Shown piece after piece: positions 12,801-25,300 of a stretch of 64,000 bases of DNA. The notes under the pieces are model-generated. The model searched no databases and was not told where the DNA came from. It was given only the letters and a program-made list of their open reading frames with translations. Origin of the DNA: Cliona cf. orientalis (lineage: Eukaryota > Porifera > Demospongiae > Clionaida > Clionaidae); contig OZ005698.1 of assembly GCA_963930775.1 (NCBI GenBank), positions 1,674,001 to 1,738,000 of the forward strand, written 5' to 3'. The translations under genes were made by a program, and so were the position numbers. How positions within the stretch are numbered: the stretch's first letter is position 1; every line of letters begins with the position of its first letter.

Positions 12801-13234
12801 TAAGTAGTAGGGGCATATTCGCACAGATTGAGTATGTACGTATTTCAAAAACTAAGAATAGAAATACCATAGCTTAGCACTGCACCTCACCAATAAAAAT
12901 TATTATCACTGTTTTACCTATGTGTGGGAAACATTGGTTCATATGACCACTGAAATTCAGTCCCATAATTAGGGTAGCTACTATAGTATTGGACCCCAAA
13001 ATGCAGCTGAATTAAGGCCATGAATTATTTCTGTATGCTCATGCTATATATGCAGGTCAACCACTGGCCACCACTCTAGGGATAATTATTGATCCTGCTA
13101 TTGCTCAAAACCAAGTCCCTGAAGATCAGAATGTAGATGCAAACTTTGTGAGTGGAGTGCCTGGACCAGTACATTCTTCTATCAAGATGCTGCTGCTTCT
13201 TTTTATGCTTATTTTCATAATTGTTTTATATTGA
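9873..13234 (+). CDS. Gene C: secreted acidic Ser/Thr-rich protein with short Cys modules, probably GPI-anchored
   Basis: Ten exons: 9873-9918, 10014-10067, 10676-10747, 10840-10893, 10967-11044, 11100-11222, 11509-11946, 12483-12542, 12612-12785 and 13056-13234. All introns are phase 1 and the model gives 425 residues. It has a signal peptide with a Cys run (HACCCC) cleaved near VITAQ, two short Cys-bearing stretches, and a 146-residue Thr/Glu/Ser-rich exon with an acidic end (about 143-288). A CxEGLxCTPxGxGxxEC module resembles one in gene B exon 8. The last exon is homologous to that of gene A (shared QN and SGVPGP motifs) and ends in a hydrophobic tail. The acceptor at 11508 is weak, so the start of exon 7 is the least certain junction. 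There is no complete Kazal or thyroglobulin domain. Mucin-like stalk or surface coat is the best guess. Confidence 0.75.
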
Positions 13235-13340
13235 GTTCAATATTAAAATCTGTTACAGTATTATTATCCGGAATTGATTTGACATAGCTAATAATATTAT
13301 AATATAATAGCTACTGAATTATATAATTAAATTTTAATAG

Positions 13341-13555
13341 TGTTGTTTTGTATCTGTGGAAGAAGCTGGATGCACCTTTCCCCCTCTCAGATAAAACCTA
13401 AATGTGAATCCATCATATAAACAATAGAGTGACTGGATCAAACTAATTAGCGTAAAGCTGATCAACATCTACCAATAATTACAACGGTCTACATGTACGT
13501 GCGCATGCGCATATCGGCCATTTCTGCTTGCACATGCACATGCTTGCGTATGCTG
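13341..13555. repeat. Copy of the gene E upstream flank
   Basis: This stretch aligns by eye with 18996-19262, immediately upstream of gene E. Shared blocks are 'gataaaacctaaa', 'tgtgaatccatcat', 'attagcgtaa', and 'gtacgtgcgcatgcgca'. Homology stops at about 13555, where retrotransposon sequence begins, so this looks like the remnant of a duplicated promoter whose gene is gone. Confidence 0.65.
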
Positions 13556-14036
13556 GGCTCCTTTCACGGCCAACTGAATCCACTTTCATCCAGAAGTCTC
13601 ATTGAATCCTGTGTAATGCCTGTTTTGATGTATGGATCTGAGTTTAATTTTGGCACCTAAACATCACCCTGCTGTCTCACCTGGAGTCTTTCCAAGCCAA
13701 GCTGGGGAAAGAATCCTGCGATTGCCAAGAACTACAGCAAATAGCTAGTATCCCCTTGATATTATTAAACTCTGGATTGGCCATCTATGAGATGCCGCTG
13801 TCTCTGTGCAAAGCTGTGCTCCTTGTTTCGAGCCTGCTCTGGAGATTCAAATACTGACACAGTGAGGGAAGAGGTGTTCAATACTCTATACTACTCTGAT
13901 GTAGAGGCACTAGACCTCATTAAGCAATGCCGTCTCCTTGAGCTTCCCTATTCCACAAACTTCACCAGCGAAGTATTGTCAAACTCAGCTAAACAGACTG
14001 TACCATGTTTAATACTTAGTTGATAGGCATCCCCTT
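13556..14036 (+). mobile_element. Degenerate non-LTR retrotransposon fragment (RT C-terminal part)
   Basis: The plus strand reads, with stops and frame changes, as the region after the catalytic core of LINE-type reverse transcriptase: SLIESCVMPVLMYGSE, then ESFQAKLG-like and RILRLPRTTANS, then an open stretch to a stop near 14023. The N-terminal RT motifs are absent and no target duplication is visible. It is a dead 5'-truncated or internal fragment. Confidence 0.6.
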
Positions 14037-14812
14037 TCAGTAGTTAGAAGAAGAAATAAGAAGACCAGATTTCATGGATAGTTGGATGAGCAATAGTTTG
14101 TTGTTTCATGTACTTATTAAATTTTGTGTACATGCATACATGAGCCACGGTGATCTGCTTTAGTAATACACTTACATGAAGTGAAGGCTCGCCCCTTGAA
14201 TGTTCTACATTTCCTAGTATTATTTAAGAAACACACAAACGCAATTCAAGCACTCACATCTATTTCCTCCTGCCAGTAGCAATGAAAATCTATTCCCATA
14301 CCGTGCAGTGGTTTGCTTCAATTATTCTTATTTATCTTTGACTATTAAATTGTAACTTAAAGTCATTCCTATGTACAGAGAAAGGACCATCAATCGATTA
14401 TGGAACATGTGCCATGTACAATGGAATTGATCTCTATGTTGTGATGTGCAATGCATACTTCCAGCCAAGTAGCTAGCTACAACTATTCATTGATGGCTTT
14501 GTCCAGAATAGAATGACACTGGCGTATACCAATTATAGTTTGTCATGCTTATCGACAACACGTATAGCTGACCATGTGTTTTCAGCTCATGTGCACATGC
14601 TACCGTCTTACATAGACCAACTAGTGTATGGGACTGAGTATAAGTACTGTACGTCATCTGCGAGTGATTGCATGTGACATGAACACACTTACAGTATATT
14701 ATTCACACACACAATGATCATGACAAGAATGGAGATACTTATTCTATAGCTGTGGGAGGTGTTCTATTGTTACTTTAATAGCGTGGTCACCACTAAAATG
14801 AGTAAACTATGG
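14037..14812. other. Spacer upstream of the MACPF gene
   Basis: No gene, inverted repeat or promoter element is supported in this AT-rich stretch. Confidence 0.45.
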
Positions 14813-15590
14813 ACTACTCACTTGACATATATGTGCACGGTTACTTTGCCTGACCTTATTGTGCAGTGGATCAGTGTCATATCAGGGCCGCCGGAACCGG
14901 TCAGGCTGGTCAGGCCAAAACCGGACCACTTTTTTTTTCAACGCTTAGTTGGGTAATGGTCGTTTATTTTATTTATCGCATGGTAAAGATCGTCAGATAA
15001 TAAATCGCGCATGCTTGATAGTGCAAATTAGCACACCAACTCATCTTCAAATGAGCTTCCTAAGGTATTTGTATATTTTGGTCCTAGTTCAACAGTCTTT
15101 AAAGCTTAATATAAGTGGAGAGATTATTTAGATCATGAGGCTGCCTTCTGCTATCAAAAATTCTCTGTTTCACTGAATCTTAATTGGGATTTAGGTCATA
15201 CAACAAAGTCTAAATATTGACCAGTGAAAGTGGTCTCAAAAGCCATCAGAAGCAATTTCTGAGGTTGTAAATTACAAAATTTTCCTGGGGGAGCATGCCC
15301 CCAGACCCCCCTAGTTTTGCGTGCTTACGCACGCATTTGCTCCACGTTCTGACTTAAAGCTGGCCGGACCACATGTAAATTGCTTCCTCCGGGCCTGCAT
15401 ATCACATGCAAGTGATCATGCTATGGATCTGGAGTTAGCTACTCACTTGACATATATGTGCACGGTCGCTTTGCCTGACCTTATTGTGTAGTGGATCAGT
15501 GTGATATCACATCCGAGTGATCATGCTATGCATATGGATCCGGAGTTAGCTACTCACTTGACATATATGTGCACGGTCGCTTTGCAGTAG
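14813..15590. repeat. Three tandem copies of a roughly 105-bp unit upstream of the MACPF promoter
   Basis: The core 'ctactcacttgacatatatg' followed by 'tgcacggt' occurs at 14813, 15438 and 15551. Full units run about 15401-15505 and 15506-15590. The first copy (14813-14882) is separated from the others by the transposon at 14883-15397. The last unit ends at the TATA box of the MACPF gene, so the repeat forms the proximal upstream region. Confidence 0.8.
14883..15397. mobile_element. 515-bp inverted-repeat element inserted in the tandem repeat
   Basis: The left end CAGGGCCGCCGGA and right end TCCGGGCCTG are imperfect inverted repeats. A 5-bp duplication CATAT flanks the unit (14878-14882 and 15398-15402). 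Removing it restores continuity of the tandem repeat. It has no long ORF. The right part has a 'gcgtgcttacgcacgc' palindrome and a 'gggggagcatgccccc' stem. Confidence 0.75.
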
Positions 15591-15592
15591 GG

Positions 15593-15600
15593 TATAAAAT
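15593..15600 (+). promoter_or_regulatory. TATA box of the MACPF gene
   Basis: TATAAAAT sits at the end of the tandem repeat and about 25-35 bp ahead of the likely transcription start. Confidence 0.6.
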
Positions 15601-17580
15601 GGCACTCGATAGACGGGCAGGCTCAACCTGGTCTAATCGCTTGTTGTTCAATTTCAACCCCCAGAATCTGCAGAAATATCCAAGGTAAGCGGTTATACAA
15701 ACAATTCTCATCTTGTATCTTATGTGCTAGCTACAACTTGCAATTGTATTCTTATTAAATTTTACAGGAAGGCACTCCAATTCCTTGATTGCCCTTCACC
15801 TTAAGCCTCTAGATACTGTAAAGAAGCATCTAAGGTAAGCAAATTATAGTCATCTCTTATTTATGTCCTATATAAGAGACAAATATTGGGCAGCTCCACA
15901 ACTTTTAGCATATAGCTAGCTATCAGCATTTTGTTACTAGCTCTATCTACTGCTCCTATTGCTAAAATTAAGTGTACTCACATGGCATGCAAAACTAGAC
16001 CAAAAAAATTGTCAAAGCTGTGCGATAATAATAAGAATTAGCTAACTGATCAGTTTTCCTGATAAGCTCCGATAACCAATTGCATGCATGCATACAATAA
16101 ATTGGTTTCTTAGACTCTAGCTATAATATTATACTATGTATAAAATTATATTGCTTAAAAGGTACATGTTGATCCAATTGTCGTTTATGAGTGTTTGTCT
16201 GTGTTAACTGTTAAGGATAACACTCAGATTGAGCCAGATGCTAAAAATTGCTGATCATGCAATCAAATCATTTGTAGTATGCATTGCTACTCATAGTAGC
16301 ATCAAATATGATCATTTGTTGGTGTTAATTAATAAATAATCATGCATCTGTCTTATGGTTTGCACTACAGTTAAAGTTTAAGTTATCATTGTGTAACACA
16401 AAAAGTGTCCTTTGTGTCAAGTTAATTTTACAATTAACTTGGAGGAGTCTTATGCATCTAGGTATATTATTATCTTCAAGCCTACAAGAGTAACATCCGA
16501 TGGAGTGAATAAGGTTAAGATTACCTAACTGACACAAAATAGCTATTGCCAGGACAAAAATAGCTATAATTGTATATTATACAGTTAAATAGTCCAGCTA
16601 CATTGAATATTTTGAGCACATTTAAGATGCAAACTCGTGCAGCACAACCTTGCTGTTACTTGCACACACACTTGTTAATCCTTACTAGTTTTCATGTATG
16701 TACCGGTATGTCACGTTCTAATCCAATGTGCATTGTTCTAACCTCGTGTATTATTATAAGGTAAACTATAGCTATGTTGTTCCAAGTATAATAAATTATA
16801 GTTGTCATGTGTACTATTTAGGTTGTTGCTACTAGCTAGTTGTAGCACATGCATGGCACTGTTATTAATGCATATTATGCATGTCTATAATAATATTATA
16901 AATGTGTACATGGATACATTATAGTGGTGGATATAAGGGTAACATTCCATAACCAGCTCTCTAGTAGCTATGAAGCGAGAAGTTTTATGCAACTCTCCTT
17001 CCTCATTAACACACACTGGCTGGTGACACTAACTGCAGCTCATGCAGGGGCTTTTGAGCATGTTCTAATCTAGCCTAATTAATGGACTATCTAAATTGAT
17101 TGAAAGTGGGCAAGGCTTAATAATGTTCATAATTCGAATCCATGATTTTCAGGAACCTCCCTTTATACAATCTTAAATCCACCACTGTATTTGCTGATGT
17201 GTGAGTTTGAATATGTGATATGGATTGTGTGTTAGTAATGTGCTTAAGATCACATACACATGCACACTATATTTGTAGCTAACAATATGTGATGGATTCT
17301 AATTGTAGTAATTAGTGTTACAAAAGTCTGCCTTTTACCAAAGTCACAATAGTAGCACTATAACATTCTGAAATGGGCAATGATACTATCAAGGATTGCC
17401 TTAAAAGAATTCCTAAGATACTATAGCAAGACAATCAATAGGAAGGTAGCTAAGGATTGTGGTTCAGTAACAGAGCATAATGAAATATGGGATTTCCTGG
17501 ACACTTAGCTAAAGGCAATCCTGAATTTCCCTCGAATGGAAATGCTGATTCATTACAAATACACTCATTTATTGCTGCAG
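15601..17580 (+). other. Two likely 5' untranslated exons and introns of the MACPF gene
   Basis: A plausible exon ends at 15684 (AAG followed by gtaagc). A second spans 15768-15834, between 'ttttacag' and 'gtaagc'. A strong acceptor 'tgctgcag' ends at 17580, 21 bp before the ATG. There is no ATG-led coding potential in the first two exons. The 1.75-kb second intron (15835-17580) shows no gene or clear repeat. Confidence 0.55.
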
Positions 17581-17601
17581 ATTGTCAGTTGGAATTCAGA
17601 C

Positions 17602-18892
17602 ATGAATGTACTTGATCTCATCACTGTGCTAGCCTGGGCTTCTCTCTCTGTTCAATCAGCCCCACTGAGTGAGAATGCTCAAATCATAGGGAAGATATTC
17701 TACCTTCCTGATTACAACATTCTTACTGAAAGGAGGACCTGACATCTTCAATTCGACGGCGGTCCAGCAGTGTTTTCTCACGACTGAGGTCCATGATAAT
17801 CACAACGTTCTTAACTGGTACAAGGATAATCATTCCTTGTATAAGTCCCTCTCCATTGGAGCAGGATTGTCCTTAAATATTTTTTCACTAAAAATTACCA
17901 TGGAAAGCTTGTACAAGACATCGAGTTGGCAGGACACCGAAATCAAGAGTGCATCCCTGGATTATGGTAGCTACAAACAAGTAGTGGAACTGAACAAGTT
18001 GTGTGCATTGAAACCATCAATGCTGACAGACAGTTTTATTTCGGCTGTCAAGTCGCTGCCCACAAAGATCGCTGACCCATCTGATGACAATCAATGGGTA
18101 CAATATGACTACTTTATTAAGACATATGGTAGTCACATTTTAACCAAACTTAAGCTGGGTTCCCGAGTGCAGCAATTTGCCACCACCAAGAATACCTCAT
18201 CTTATACAGAGACAGATTTCATGGCTCGGTTGTGTCTAGATGTTGCAGGGCTAAAAGACGAGGTCAAAATCTCAGCATGTGCCAATTTCTCAAAGGAACA
18301 CAGAAAAGAGTCACAGACATACAACATGAATATCGCCACATTTGTCCGCGGTGGAGACCCAAATCTCCGAGCAAAGCTTCAGGTCAACTTGGATCCCACT
18401 AACATCGAACAGTTCATGGCTTCTGCTCAGCAGAATGCCAACCCAATTCAATACGAATTTACACCTGTGTGGGAGCTTGTGTCGCGATTGGACGGCCCCT
18501 CCAGTGACATGTACTACCGTGCGCTCAACTTGAAGGCCTACTACAGTGGGTTTCTGGAGTTCGGATGCAGAAAGCGGACAACTTATAATGGGTTCATACT
18601 CCAGCAGTTTGTGGAGGTGCCTCAAGACCCTGGACACTATCGGTGTGAGTTTGCAAATGAGGGTTGTCGCAGTGACTCTGACTGCCATATAAAGTTAGGG
18701 TCCATGTGTTACTGCTATGGAGACACTTGCATCAAGGACGACAAGTATGGTCGACCCCAGTCGCTGACTACACAAATAGGGCGCCACGGTAAAGGAATTA
18801 ACTCTTGCTGTCATTACCGTGTTGGCGTTACGTGTGGATGTACCCAACCGTTTCACAGCATCACCAAAGTCTGGGACAGCGACACTGCTTGA
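17602..18892 (+). pseudogene. MACPF/perforin-like secreted protein gene with an apparent frameshift
   Basis: From ATG 17602 the product has a signal peptide (LITVLAWASLSVQS) and stays open only to a TGA at 17740-17742. The remainder is open in another frame, without an ATG, from the region right after the break through 18892. The second part contains the MACPF signature YDYFIKTYGSHILT, the conserved region after it, and a Cys-rich C-terminus with a CRSDSDC stretch. Both parts together have the size of a small MACPF protein of roughly 430 residues on a single exon. The switch needs a one-base change within about 17728-17740 (GAAAGGAGG), and no GT-AG intron fits. MACPF proteins insert into membranes as oligomeric pores and serve in immunity, attack or development. 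The break may be a real inactivating mutation or a sequencing error. The rest of the frame is undamaged, which argues that loss, if real, is recent. Confidence 0.75.
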
Positions 18893-18995
18893 CATCTAGC
18901 TAACTGTACTTTTGATAAGGACTGACTTTGGTCATATCCATACAAAAGCTACAGTGAGCATATGCTCATTATATTATATATACTGAATTATTATT

Positions 18996-19262
18996 TAAGT
19001 GTTATTTTGGAAAGAGTCAGATGCACCTTCCCCCCTCTCTGATAAAACCTAAAATTAATGTGAATCCATCATATTATATTAAACAGTAGTGACATGTCGA
19101 CAGGATCAAATTAATTAGCGTAATTTAAAGCTGACCAACATCTATTAATTTTGGCAAGTACAAAATCACTTGGCACGGTACAGGATCGACAGGCGATGGA
19201 TGTACGTGCGCATGCGCACATAGGCCATTCCCGATTGCGCATGCGAATTACGTGCTTGCATG
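18996..19262. repeat. Upstream flank of gene E, duplicated at 13341-13555
   Basis: See the shared blocks listed for the other copy. Here the stretch contains two 'gcgcatgcg' motifs and leads directly to the gene E core promoter. Confidence 0.6.
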
Positions 19263-19308
19263 CATGCCACATGATCAGATCAGACGGGGGAGTGGCTTGC
19301 AGAGACAG

Positions 19309-19316
19309 CATAAAAA
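19309..19316 (+). promoter_or_regulatory. TATA-like box of gene E
   Basis: CATAAAAA lies 84 bp upstream of the ATG at 19393, like the spacing of gene A. Confidence 0.45.
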
Positions 19317-19392
19317 GACCAGCATCTCGATTTCAGTCTGTGTTCAACTTTGGAGTAGTGGAGACAGCGGCTAGCGAGCAATAGATTCGAGG

Positions 19393-22300
19393 ATGAAGGC
19401 TCTTCTTGTATTAGCCTGTAAGCATGCTTGCACCAGTTGGCAAGTAGGCCAAGCTATTTACTATCGGGCAACGCGGCAGCTAGGCCCGGTGATTTCACCC
19501 GCATGTCGTACATATATTATAGTCGGACTATACCGGCATGAATCAAGTTATAAATCACTTGTTTATCCTCTTTTTTGGTAGGTGCTATCTGTTTTGTTGT
19601 GGCCCAAGATGAGAGGCCCACCCCACGGCCCGACGGTACCGAGGCCCCCCCGACGCCTCGATGTACCATGGACTCTTTCACGATTGCCCGTAACTGCCAC
19701 ATGGACTGCTTGAGAGCGGATGACACCACTGGCTGCATTATTGGCTGTAATCTGGTGTGCAACACGTCAAGATCAGGTAAGTTTAACATTATATGGCTTG
19801 ACTTCAAACAGTGCTACACCCCTGACACACCCCACAAGACTTGAATTATGTGGGATGGGTCTGTAAATAGTACTGTCGTACATACTATTAAGTTTGCTGC
19901 TTGCTGTGCATGACATTGTTATTAGTGATTCCAACGGAGGGCCCGGATTGACAACAAAAAACAAAAATCACAAGATAGCTTAGGAAATTCTCTTTCATTT
20001 CAGTCTCGAAATAAATGAATCGGTTGAGTACACGCCTTGCAGATTTAGTTTTTGGCTCTATGGAAAAATGTAAGGAAAAACAATAATCGGCGCGTAAATC
20101 GGGCACATTTCAACCTTTCAACAAAAAACATATATCGCTGAATAGGCCTCACTGAGTGGAAGCTATCAACACCTAATTGCTATTGCCGCCAATCGAGCTG
20201 AAAAATTAGGCATCCAGAATCGCTAATACCGTGTTTATGCTAATAGAACGCATGATCCAATTACCGCAAGAAAATTCAATTCCAGGAATTGTTTGTATTC
20301 TAGAAGCGACTGTCTGTAATTATTTTCTATGAATCCAATTAGCGCAATAGTGCTAAGGTGAGGCTTTTGCGCATGCTCAAACCGCGTGCTTCACGGTTGA
20401 ACCACACCTGCTAGGTAATAAACCGTTCTGGAAGCCTCTATATTATATCTCGCTCTGTCCCTCGGACTCGTTACTAGCTATATATATAGTTAACCAAATC
20501 GCAAGTGTCATTTGTCGTTCATGAGGGTACTAAACTACACTCGGGACTGACCTTAGTTGGAACTGCACTAAGTCCAGCAGCCAGGGCCCCAGGCTGCGAT
20601 CAGCACTATTCAGTGGCATCGCTAACCATGCGGCGCGGCTGTCAGAAGGCCTTTCTCAGGTTGCCCTCGCGATGATCGGGGCCAGCGGCACAGGTATCGT
20701 ACGATACCATCGATAGCCACTATTCGTCGTCGCTCAAAGCTACGCTAATTGTTCTATTACAACGCAACATCTAATTAACGCAAGAAAATTCACTTCCTGG
20801 AATTGTTTTGACTCTAATTGTGCGCAAACCAGATTTGAAATTATTTTTTTTGCTTGCGTTCTATTAGCATAAACACGGTAATAATATTATAGCTAGTATA
20901 GCTAGACTACTTGTCATGCATGACATTCATTGTACAGGACGTACCTGTCCTGACTCGGAAAGATGTACTCTTGGATGTGTTCTTCGCAGAGACCCTGACA
21001 ATGGATGCCCAGTGTGCCAATGTGACGAGACGGGTAAGCCTGCATTCATGAGTGAGTGGCCCTACATGGTGCCTTTTACAAGCACGTGTATACCTATAAT
21101 TAAAATAAAACTTTTACAAGATATTAATCATAATATACTGCTGTGTGTATATATACATATTATAGCATGCAATTTCATTTATATACAATGTAAGTCCTGA
21201 TTATTATGCGTATAGTTTTAGCTATAATCATTATTTGGCCACAATGTCATGACTGCGTGTCATTATATTTTTAGTAGCTACTATAATTATTCTGTTGCTA
21301 TGATAGATCCTGAGAGGCCAGGTGAAGAGTTAAACCCATGCCTGGTGAATGCCACTGTGTTTGCTCGGCGTGCAAGATGCCATCTCCGCTGCCTGTTCAG
21401 AAGGAGTGAAGATCAATGCTTCATGTGCAACAGGACGTGCAATGGTATGTTTACTTTATACATGTACTTGTACTAACTGGTGTACCATTACTACTGCGTA
21501 ACACAAGAAAGTGTTATTGTTTTGTGAACTGATAAGCGTATACAACGTATATAATAGTGTTACCGTAAATCGCGAATATTTCGTTGTTAAAATATTTTCG
21601 GACAGCCTGGCTTGTGCGAAAATTAAACGCATGAAAATACATACGCAATATTAATGATAATGCGGTACAGGGGTCATTAATTTTGTCCGAAAATTATTTA
21701 ACGCGAAAAATTATTGCACGAAATATTTTGGATACGAAATATTCGCGATTTACGGTACTTTATAATAATAATTATGATCTTGTTTACCGCCACAAAAGAG
21801 GATTTTTAATACAATGTTATATCAACTAACATACATATTAATATGAAGGAACGGCAACTCCTGACAATAACAGAGATGAATGTGGTGTGCGGGATCCCAC
21901 CAGAGATACTGACTGTCCAGAAGGCAGCATCTGTCTCCTTGATGGAGTACTCAATCGATGTGTGACAAGTAAGTTCCTACAGTACCAACATTGTAGCTGT
22001 TTCAATTCCACTCACAGAATTACGACTATATAGCTGTATTCTAACACCATAATAATTCTCCCCTCCCTGCCTCATACTTTCTCTTTTTCTCTCTCCTCCC
22101 TCCCTCCCTCCCTCCACGCACTCAACAGGACCTGGTAATAATGAGATGTGTGATCGCGATGGCTCAGATCCAAGAGACCTCGATGATGGCGATGAGGATG
22201 ATGATGATGACGAATTCAGAAGGGAATTGGACGATGATGACAGTGACTTCTTTGATCGCATCGAAGGAGCTGAAGACAGGCTACGTGCATTCTCCATCCA

Positions 22301-25300
22301 GTCTAGTGCTGACATCGAACCCTGTGCCGAAGGATTCCGGTGTACCGGTTCTGATGACACTCAGCGATGTACTATGATAACAGGTCCGTACTTCATAGTT
22401 TATGTGCATGATATATTATAAATTATAGCTTGAATGGCAATGATTATGACGCAAACAACGTTAACAGGTCCATGCATTACAATGAGAGCCACAAATGCAC
22501 AAGTGCTGTGTGATGAAGATGGATATTTCGAGCCACTCCAGTGTAGGAGGATGAATGATGGCACTCACACCTGTCGCTGTGTGCACCCAAGGAATGGCAG
22601 TATGGTAGCCGGCACGGAGGTGCCTCGAGTCACAGAAAGAGATGAAGCCCCAGATTGTGAATCCAGAGGTAGGTATCTCATGTACACTGCACTAAAACCT
22701 GTGATGTTTAATAACTCCAATAATAATAATTAAATACATGCATGATAGGCTAACTTTGAATGTGCAAAATATTTTCTCTGCAGTGTTCAGAAGGTGCAAT
22801 TACAGACAAGGTGGTAGGAACTTCACTGTGCGACATGGTGACTCATTCGTGAACCGTGATACTTGTATGAGGTGTCGCTGCAATAACGGAGCCGCTGATA
22901 ATTGTGAGCGAGATGCCCAAGTCGACTGCAGGAGACTCAACCCAGGGACCAGCCCACTGGACTGCACTCGAGGAAGAATCACCATAGAACATGGCATGAG
23001 AATGAAGGTAACTTGATAACAATACTATAAGCTTGGCAAAGGTATAATAATATTATGTATATGATTTGGGGGTATATATATTATTATATTATTATAATAA
23101 TATTATATATATAATATGTCTCCACTGTAGAAAAACATTATAGTACAATGCTTCTGAATCAATGTCATGTTGAAAATTGTTGTATGTCTTCTAGTACAAG
23201 ATGAATATGCATACAGTAAATAAGTGATAGTTGACATGAGCATAATTATTTATATACTTCAGTTTTATAGCTTTTATACATTTTAATGTTTTTCAGGTTG
23301 GTGACTGCAACCTCTGTGGATGTAACAATGGTCGCCTGACCTGCACTGATATTGAGGAGTGTGAGGGTGAGGGAGACGAAGATGATGAGCAGGAGACAAG
23401 GTGTGAGAGTTGTCAGGATGCACCACAGAGGCTGGTCTGTGGACGTGATGGACGTACCTACCGCTCTCGTTGTATCGCTATGAACTGCACTCGACGCTTG
23501 AGGGATGAAGATATTCTGGAAGGTCCATGCTCAAGCCAGGTGAATTCTTTCTCTCCCCCTCCTTCCCTCCCTCCCCCTCTCTCTCCCTCTCTTACTAAAT
23601 GTCTGCAATTCTTGGCAGAATACTAACCAGAGTCATTTACTTTTGCACAGCCTGTATGCAGACTCTACCCATGTCGATCTGGGTACACTTGTGTCCCTCT
23701 TGGAGGACGTACTTGCCTGAGAAATGAAGGTTGCACAGCAGATGAGAGAAGGATATGTGGTATGTGGTTAGGAATTTGGTTTGGTTGTGCGTAATGAAGA
23801 GAGAGAGAGAATGAGTGAGAGAGTGAATTTTAAAATGTGTAGTGCATGTGACACGGTGGTTTGTGGAGGTCAAGTAGCGAAACTGCACAAACACCATGTG
23901 ACTTCAACAATGAGAACTATACCTCCATTGGCATTGCAATTGGTCATGTGAAATTTTAGTGCTAGAAATATAAACAAGTAGATTTAACCCTAACATACAG
24001 AATGATATTCAATGATTAACATAATTGGAATGATCACATGATTTAGACACTGAGTGGCACCCTAGACTCTCAAGATATGAATATCATTAATTATTCAACT
24101 ATGCTGTGTAGGGGTGCCTGAGGGTGTACCGCCTAAAACAATTATAGTATAGCTACCCACTTCACGTTGAATTCTACGGTAAAGCTGCTAATAATACTTG
24201 GCTGCTTTTTATGATGATGTGCTATTCTTGCACAATGTACCTCACTCAATTTCCGTGCATGGAATATCTATACTCACACTAGACTAGTAGTTGTATGCAA
24301 TGCACACATGACTTGCAGTTAACAGGAATGAGCTGAGGTGTCGAGTTTCCAATATGACCCGGGAAGGATTTGATGCAACAAATGAGGATGGTAAGTCGAC
24401 CTTGATTGAATGTGTGTAAGCAAGGCAATCATAGACTATGTTAGAAATAATACACTCAGTATTGTGTAAAAAAGAATGTCAAATGAAACCTGATACAATT
24501 TGATGCTTGTTTATCTTAATACTATACAGCACTAATATTATTATTGGTAAACATTTCTCTTATGTCCTTATATAGTGGTCTGTGGTAGCGATCGTCGTAA
24601 CTACCGGAGCATCTGTCACCTGATCCAGCAGGCCCCACCCAACACGAGGGTTGCCCACTCTGGGGAATGTGAAATGCGAGAGTGCACAAGGGGATCAGTA
24701 AGCAATACTAAAATTAGTGTGGTTTTTAAACATATTCATGAACTAGTGAACTGAGGATAAGTCTAAGTATGTGGGAAGCTAGTGCCTATTACAATAACTC
24801 TCAGATTCCATGCTTGAGTGCTCTGCCATGTGATAGATATACATACCCTTATGAGCCCATGATCACGAGCAACTGCTTCATGTCTCTGGCTGCCTTTTAC
24901 ATTATTGCAAACTCCTGCACAAAATCCTACATACAGTGATTCTGGCAGAGCTAGAATAGGGCAAAATTATTTTGTAGAAAATGTAGCTCTATCACACACG
25001 GAGTCTATGGATTATCCTATGTGTATGAAACCATCTAACGCAGGTCTGTGGAACTGATGGTGTTACCTACAACAGTAGCTGCCATCTTCGTGCCCAATCA
25101 GCTAATGCTCAAGTGGACTACATGGGAGACTGTGAGGACACAGATGATAGCCAAAATTTGAGGGAAATCTGTCGAAGGGTGAGAGAGGAAACAAAACGAT
25201 GCAACATCACTCGTGAAATATGTCAGAGAAGGGTAATGAGCCGCGATGGATGCTGCCCTATTTGTGGTAATTAGCTAATATTCTGCAACTGCATTTCTAC

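Noticed and set aside
13787..14023. A small independent gene
   Set aside because: Its upstream context reads as reverse transcriptase remnants with stops, so it is the end of a dead LINE copy.
17743..17840. An intron explaining the frame change in the MACPF gene
   Set aside because: No GT-AG pair fits, and MACPF-like coding runs right up to the break on both sides.
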